Assembly (NCBI RefSeq): GCF_947500605.1
Contig: NZ_CANMSJ010000012.1
Location: forward strand, 1-64,000
Origin: an uncultured Lacinutrix sp.
GTDB taxonomy: Bacteria; Bacteroidota; Bacteroidia; Flavobacteriales; Flavobacteriaceae
Reading direction: 5' to 3'
Length of the DNA stretch: 64,000 bases
Each line of letters begins with the position of its first letter. Positions within the stretch are counted from its first letter, which is position 1. Positions 59,436-64,000 of the stretch are shown here, in pieces. The notes under the pieces are model-generated. The model did not search any database. It was not told the origin of the DNA and saw only the letters and a program-made list of their open reading frames with translations. Made by a program: the position numbers and the translations under genes.

Positions 59436-60968
59436 TTAGTCCCAATCTGGCATTGAGGCTTCTGTAAATAATTCAGTTTCATTAGTTGCAGCTCCAAATT
59501 GATATTTAAACACACGTGGTATTGCTTCTAAATTACTGTCTACTCTTGTAAATATAAAACCACCTTCATTTGGCGCAAATTTGACATCTAAATCGTTCTG
59601 TCCAATTAAAGCATCTGTAATAATTTGTGTATTTGTAGAAGTATTAATATCATAAACAAACACTCTACTTTGAAATTGTCTATAACTTAAATTTTCGTTT
59701 CCAGACAAATCGCGTGTATAAATAACTTGGTTTCCATTTGCAGTGACATCTATCCCTCCTAATGCGCCTGCCAATCCTTCTACAATAACATCCTCTTCCA
59801 TTGCTGTAGATAACCTTACTGTAAAAATTCTAGCATTATAACCATTTGCTGTGTTTGTTTTTAATACAACCAAATCATTATCGAAAGCAACACTTTCTAC
59901 TTCAGAAATAAACGAACCATCTGCTGTTGTAAAAATGGGAGGACTACTAAGGCCACTTCCATCTGTGTTAATTGAATATAATTTATCAAAATTTGGATAA
60001 TAAAGTTTACTTCCATTTTGCGCCCAACAAAAATCTATATGTTCTAATCTAAAACCTGCCACTGGAATAGTATTGGTTACTTGTACTTTACTGGACCCAT
60101 CGGTATTCATTGTAAAAATTTGTGCATTACCTCCTACTGTCCTTAAATATGCTATTTTATTTAGAGCGATATTTGTTCTTGGCCTAAAACTGTTATTTGT
60201 TTCACTTGTTAACTTTAATAAATTAAAATCTAGTTCTGAATCTGAACCTCCTTCTGGATCTTCATCTCCAGAATAAATAACACTATTACCATTTTCTTCT
60301 TTTACAAAAACATACGGATTATTAGGTGTTGTTATTGTAGAAAACTGACTAATTGCAGAACTAACATCGTCATTAGTACCATCGCTTACAGTAACCTGCC
60401 AAAAATAGGTTGTAGATAATTGTAGATTACTAGCAATATAAAAAGTATCCTGAGCTGTCTCAAACAATTCAATCTCATTTGTATTACCATTTCTCAACTC
60501 TAAAGTATAGGATAATTCGTCATTTGCATCTGAATCACTTGACTCCCAAGTAAACTGCACATCCAAATCTACTGCTTCTGCCAAGTCCTCAGGAAAAGCC
60601 AAATTAGGTACGGCAGGAGGTTGGTTGTTTGCATTAGATGTTATCAACTCAAAAGCTACAACTGTTGCTGTATTTTCTAATACAGTAACAGACTCAAAAG
60701 CAGTAACAAAACCATCTAACTCTGCTTGAACGGCATAAGTTTCGACTAAAGCATTCTCAATTACAAAATTACCATCTGCATCTGAAAACACAGTACTCGT
60801 AACAGGATTTGTAGACACCTTAACGTTTTGCAAAGGAGAATTAGTACCTTCTGCTACTACTTTACCATTAATGGTTCCTATTCTCACTCCGTCTATTTGA
60901 TCCTCGCTACACGTAGTCATGAATAACATCACTACGATTAGACTTGTTATATAATTTAACGTTTTCAT
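59436..60968 (-). CDS. Beta-propeller lipoprotein encoded in the curli operon
   Basis: A protein of 510 residues from ATG 60968 (an in-frame ATG at 60998 would overlap csgG and spoil the signal peptide). The lipobox FMTTCS anchors it. A carboxypeptidase-like regulatory domain (about 28-100) and a fibronectin III-like domain (about 115-210) are followed by a TolB/PD40-type propeller (about 225-510, with IFTMNTDGSSKVQVT, LYSINTDGSG). It lies 13 bases after the csgG stop, so it may help curli assembly or anchor the fibre. It is not one of the classical Csg proteins. Confidence 0.75.
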   Translation of the reverse strand: MKTLNYITSLIVVMLFMTTCSEDQIDGVRIGTINGKVVAEGTNSPLQNVKVSTNPVTSTVFSDADGNFVIENALVETYAVQAELDGFVTAFESVTVLENTATVVAFELITSNANNQPPAVPNLAFPEDLAEAVDLDVQFTWESSDSDANDELSYTLELRNGNTNEIELFETAQDTFYIASNLQLSTTYFWQVTVSDGTNDDVSSAISQFSTITTPNNPYVFVKEENGNSVIYSGDEDPEGGSDSELDFNLLKLTSETNNSFRPRTNIALNKIAYLRTVGGNAQIFTMNTDGSSKVQVTNTIPVAGFRLEHIDFCWAQNGSKLYYPNFDKLYSINTDGSGLSSPPIFTTADGSFISEVESVAFDNDLVVLKTNTANGYNARIFTVRLSTAMEEDVIVEGLAGALGGIDVTANGNQVIYTRDLSGNENLSYRQFQSRVFVYDINTSTNTQIITDALIGQNDLDVKFAPNEGGFIFTRVDSNLEAIPRVFKYQFGAATNETELFTEASMPDWD

Positions 60969-60981
60969 TATAGTAGTTTTA

Positions 60982-62502
60982 TTAATTCCCTTCTTCATTT
61001 TGATCCTCTTCTTTTTTATTTTTCTCAGCCTCTTTAAGAGTTCTTTTTTGCAATAATTCTTTATTGATATTTTCTTTCCTGATCTCTTTTAACTCCTTAT
61101 TCCTTGCTTTCTTAATCTCCCTTTCTTTATCTTTTTTAGTATTATAATTACCGATATAAAAATTTAAACCAACTCCTAATCTTAAATACATATCATCTTT
61201 AGAGCCATTAGCAATATCATCTACAAGATCACTAAAAACAAAACTGTTTTCTAGATAACCAACAATACCTATTCTTTCTGTAACTAAATACTCTACTCCT
61301 CCTCCAACTTGAAGTTTTGGATTAATATTATTAAAATCGTTAGAAATATTTGTACCTCCTCCTGCATATACAAATGGTGTAAACTTATCTGATGGCAACA
61401 CTGTATACTCTACATTTGCATCTATTGAAACAAAGCTTTTTTCAAAAATATCTTCGTTTGCTAAACTAAATTTATTTGCATTTAGATTTAAATTAAAGTG
61501 AGAATTAAGATGCCTTTTATAACCAACTCTAGAGTTCAATTTATATTTAGGATTAATGTAATCGCCATTTATTTTGGCTGCACCAATTGATGCGTGTAAC
61601 ACATTATCTGTTCTTCTTTTAAAAGTAAACCTATTAAATAACTCGGTTACATTTGCTGCTTCCTTTTCTTCATTATATTCCTTAACCAACTCTTTATCGA
61701 CATCTACTCCTGCCTTAGTTGACCAATATCCATCTGCAATTCCTTCTAGAATTAAATCGTGAACAGCTTTCTCGATCGCATCTTTTACAGCTAGCTGCAC
61801 AGGCTCATTTTGAGTAAAACCTGTTTCAGCTTCAAGTAATTTCTGAAATTTCACAAATCGAAACAAACTAACATCTACAGCTTGAGACAAAATGGTTTTT
61901 GAAACATATATGTTATTAATTATTTCACCAGTTTTAGTAGACACAGCTCTTAAATAAATAGTAATGCGATCTTGCCTATATCTTGCTGATCCTCCAACAC
62001 CAAAATAACGCGCTCCTGCTCCACCTGTTACTATATTAGTATCATAAGAAATAATACCTCCTTCTAGAATTAATCCAGCATATAATAACGGATCTATTTG
62101 CGGCTCATTAGGGTTTAATCCTTTAATATACTGCTGTTTAGTGTTACTTATAATATTCCTTTCTGTAGATAAATTAACAAAGTTTTCTCTTTCAAGCGGA
62201 ACAAAATATCCAGAATCACTTAATGCTTTTATTAACATTGATGTTGCACCTTGGGTAACTGCTGTACTAAAAGTACTTCCGTTCTCAACTGCCTTATACT
62301 GACCTGTTTGATCACTAAAATTATAAACAGCGACTTCCATTGGTACTTTAGAAGGCGGAAGATCTAATAGTTTGTTTGTAGATTTCGAAAATTCACCTAT
62401 TCTTGCAGGCTCCTGAGAGAAAGGCTGGTTAAAATAAGTTCCACAGGAACTTAAACACAAATAAATAGCCAAAATGGCTATTAGCTTTTTAAAATTCATC
62501 AT
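60982..62502 (-). CDS. csgG: Curli secretion channel CsgG with C-terminal barrel and charged tail
   Basis: A protein of 506 residues from ATG 62502. A lipobox (CLSSCGTYF) is followed by the CsgG channel core at about 25-270 (AVYNFSDQTGQYK, LVPLEREN-type FVPLEREN, GLILEGGIISYDTN, ARYRQDRITIYLRAVSTKTGEIIN, VQLAVKDAIEKAVHDLI). E. coli CsgG ends there at 277 residues. This one continues with an OmpA-like or porin-like barrel (about 300-440, ending LRLGVGLNFYIGNY) and a Lys/Glu-rich coiled tail. CsgG is the outer-membrane pore for curli subunits. It lies 15 bases after csgF. Confidence 0.93.
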   Translation of the reverse strand: MMNFKKLIAILAIYLCLSSCGTYFNQPFSQEPARIGEFSKSTNKLLDLPPSKVPMEVAVYNFSDQTGQYKAVENGSTFSTAVTQGATSMLIKALSDSGYFVPLERENFVNLSTERNIISNTKQQYIKGLNPNEPQIDPLLYAGLILEGGIISYDTNIVTGGAGARYFGVGGSARYRQDRITIYLRAVSTKTGEIINNIYVSKTILSQAVDVSLFRFVKFQKLLEAETGFTQNEPVQLAVKDAIEKAVHDLILEGIADGYWSTKAGVDVDKELVKEYNEEKEAANVTELFNRFTFKRRTDNVLHASIGAAKINGDYINPKYKLNSRVGYKRHLNSHFNLNLNANKFSLANEDIFEKSFVSIDANVEYTVLPSDKFTPFVYAGGGTNISNDFNNINPKLQVGGGVEYLVTERIGIVGYLENSFVFSDLVDDIANGSKDDMYLRLGVGLNFYIGNYNTKKDKEREIKKARNKELKEIRKENINKELLQKRTLKEAEKNKKEEDQNEEGN

Positions 62503-62517
62503 AAGAGGCAAAAAAAT

Positions 62518-62928
62518 TTACGGATTTGGAACTATAACTTGGGTTTGCTCACCATTTAAGGTATCTAATATATTTATCACCAAGCCTTCATCAGACTCAA
62601 AAACCTCAACATTTAAGGATCCAAAAGTAAAAGTCCCTTCTTGATTAAAATCACCCACAGCATCTACTTGTTGAGCCAATAAGGTTCTTGAAATTTGACT
62701 AAGCACTTGTTGATTTAATTGATCTCCAAATCTTTCCAATTCTGATTGCTCCTCGGTTACAGTTCTTTCTGCCGTAAGTCCATTTTGAGCCGTAGCAGAA
62801 CTTAATAACCAGCTATAATTAAATGTATCTCCACCAAAAGCTGGATTTAATGGTTTATAACTAAATTGTTGTGCAAAAGTGTAAGATAGTAATCCAAAGA
62901 ACATTACTATAAAAAGTTTATATTTCAT
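62518..62928 (-). CDS. csgF: Curli assembly factor CsgF
   Basis: A protein of 136 residues from ATG 62928, just after the csgE stop. It has a signal peptide (FGLLSYTFAQ). The mature protein starts QFSYKPLNPAFGGDTFNYSWLLSSATAQN, which is the CsgF signature (F-x-Y-x-P-x-NPAFGG ... N ... LL ... AQN). CsgF caps the CsgG pore and links secretion to nucleation on the cell surface. Confidence 0.93.
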   Translation of the reverse strand: MKYKLFIVMFFGLLSYTFAQQFSYKPLNPAFGGDTFNYSWLLSSATAQNGLTAERTVTEEQSELERFGDQLNQQVLSQISRTLLAQQVDAVGDFNQEGTFTFGSLNVEVFESDEGLVINILDTLNGEQTQVIVPNP

Positions 62929-62930
62929 AA

Positions 62931-63713
62931 TCAATAGCGTGTTAGGGTTTGTTTTTGTTTTTGTAATTGTTGTAAATATCTAATACTCCTATCCAAAGCA
63001 GTATTTGCCATTTTAGTTAAATAATCTTTTTTTGGTTGCGAAAAAAATTGCCAAACTAACTGCCCATCTACTTTTACAGATATTCTAGTACTACGTCGCT
63101 GTCCTGGAACCTCCTCTATAACAATATGTTTTTCAGTTTTTATTTGTTTATTAAAGTATTCAGCATAAAAATATTTATAAAAATCTCTACCCGACTTAGT
63201 TAATACTTTCTTAACAACTAAACCTTGTAAAAAAATACCATCCTGTGCTTCTTCTCTTAATAATTCTTTTCTATTAGGGTCTAGTTTTAATTGTAATTGA
63301 CCATTTTTATTACTTGTTACTTCTATTCGATCTTTACTAATTGCTCCAGTATTTTCTTCTCCATCAAGAACAGGATATACAAGTAATAATAAGGTTACTT
63401 TCCCTGCTATTACATTATTTAATGTAATGGAAGATAATATTTTTTTTTCATTTGCCTCTAAAAAGAAGCGATTTCCTTGTAAAGACTTAGCTGTATTATC
63501 AGCAGAGTCTTTTTTAAACACCATAAATTCATATCTTAAACTAAGATCTGAATAAGTTAGATTTTCTGCTGTCGCACTAAAAATTGTAAACTCACTTGTT
63601 TTATCGAATTTAATAAGCGCATTAACATCTTTATTGTAAAATTTCTGAGCACAGACAAACATGCTTGTTAGCACATAAACCAAAGTTAAAACTAATCTTT
63701 TTTTTGGGAGCAT
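62931..63713 (-). CDS. csgE: CsgH-CsgE fusion-like curli secretion protein
   Basis: A protein of 260 residues with a signal peptide (to about residue 22, MFVCAQ). Residues 155-250 form a CsgE domain: GIFLQGLVVKKVLTKSGRDFYKYFYAEYF, VIEEVPGQRRSTRISVKVDGQLVWQFFSQPKKDYLTK, matching the periplasmic gate of CsgG. Residues 25-140 look like CsgH, an immunoglobulin-like protein: FTIFSATAENLTYSDLSLRYEFMVFKKD, FLEANEKKILSSITLN, VTLLLLVYPVLDGEE. E. coli CsgE has about 129 residues and no such half. Four bases separate its start from the curlin-like gene. Confidence 0.85.
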   Translation of the reverse strand: MLPKKRLVLTLVYVLTSMFVCAQKFYNKDVNALIKFDKTSEFTIFSATAENLTYSDLSLRYEFMVFKKDSADNTAKSLQGNRFFLEANEKKILSSITLNNVIAGKVTLLLLVYPVLDGEENTGAISKDRIEVTSNKNGQLQLKLDPNRKELLREEAQDGIFLQGLVVKKVLTKSGRDFYKYFYAEYFNKQIKTEKHIVIEEVPGQRRSTRISVKVDGQLVWQFFSQPKKDYLTKMANTALDRSIRYLQQLQKQKQTLTRY

Positions 63714-63717
63714 AATA

Positions 63718-64000
63718 TTAATTAAAGCTTCTTATAATTATAGTAGGAGAAGCTTCTGTTTGGTTAAATTTAATGTTTTTAGTAATATTATTTGTCCCAA
63801 ATTTATCGAAGGTTAAGTTGTTTCCATTTTGCTGTAATTCTAGAGACACTTTTGCTGTAGGATCTATAACATAATCAAGAATAGTATTTTCGTTTCCATT
63901 CTGTTCTAGTGTTGCAACTACTGCATCTACCTTATAAGTTAAACCAATATTATTATTTAATCCATTTTGATAAACATTAATATCACTAGCTCTTGTAGCT
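63718..64000 (-). CDS. Curlin-like amyloid subunit (C-terminal part)
   Basis: The last 93 residues of a gene that continues past the window. Repeats with the curlin spacing of Gln-Asn-Gly are seen (VYQNGLNNNI, LEQNGNENTI, LQQNGNNLNF), then a tail ending TIIIRSFN. It is probably a CsgA- or CsgB-type subunit of the curli fibre, secreted through CsgG. Its place just before the csgE-like gene supports this. The type (major or minor subunit) cannot be decided from this fragment. Confidence 0.7.
   Translation of the reverse strand, partial: ATRASDINVYQNGLNNNIGLTYKVDAVVATLEQNGNENTILDYVIDPTAKVSLELQQNGNNLTFDKFGTNNITKNIKFNQTEASPTIIIRSFN

Noticed and set aside
1-64000. Search for tRNA and rRNA genes, CRISPR arrays, transposases, integrases and attachment sites.
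   Set aside because: None was recognised by eye on either strand; short or degenerate remnants cannot be ruled out.

Overview
The window looks like chromosomal DNA of a marine-type member of the Flavobacteriaceae (Bacteroidota); I cannot name the genus. The evidence is AT-rich sequence, giant secreted proteins ending in the type B sorting domain of the type IX secretion system, DUF families typical of this group, many short lipoproteins, and promoters of the Bacteroidota form TTG-N17-19-TANNTTTG without obvious Shine-Dalgarno sites. I see no rRNA, tRNA, insertion sequence, prophage or CRISPR array.

Layout. 1-11671: four tandem genes for type IX-secreted surface proteins. They are built from repeated acidic, Cys-containing units of about 85-90 residues; two carry an N-terminal choice-of-anchor L domain. 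11748-19193: mostly housekeeping genes (DUF1275 membrane protein, uvrB, TerB-like, DUF1456, sucC, lysA). 19498-20997: a soluble PAS histidine kinase. 21027-24505 (minus): an M28 aminopeptidase operon with a pseudopilin-G-like membrane protein and a DinB-like protein, then PPK2. 24560-29847 (minus): a tight operon for an ABC exporter, an MscS channel, a DUF6268 outer-membrane barrel and an NtrC-type response regulator that lacks a DNA-binding domain. 30213-31956: dnaJ-grpE. 32202-41214: lipoproteins and small membrane proteins, mnmD, a branched-chain aminotransferase, a MazG-like pyrophosphatase and a fluoride channel. 41487-43815: MFS transporter, VOC protein and DJ-1/PfpI lipoprotein. 43816-44790: a RES-Xre toxin-antitoxin pair. 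44851-46141: a sigma factor of the SigZ type, an unlisted 33-residue protein with 11 cysteines, and an OsmC protein. 46393-49806: fused isobutyryl-CoA mutase IcmF. 50009-59274: purU, pyrF, prfA, purM with assorted membrane and lipoproteins. 59436-64000 (minus): a curli-type amyloid secretion operon (partial curlin-like subunit, CsgH-CsgE fusion, CsgF, CsgG with a C-terminal barrel, and a lipoprotein).

Most unusual signals. (1) The Cys-rich microgene at 45471-45572 is followed by a terminator-like hairpin and then sigZ, whose own C-terminus is Cys-rich. This is compatible with either a metallothionein-like partner or a Cys-codon leader-peptide attenuator. (2) A structured palindromic element occurs twice, at 23494-23580 and 50868-50967, with different but still complementary outer stem sequences. 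(3) Three orphan promoter/hairpin/terminator units (around 30005-30106, 41264-41425 and 51807-51907) may encode small RNAs. (4) The curli genes show fused architectures. Functions are inferred from recognised motifs only; no database search was possible.
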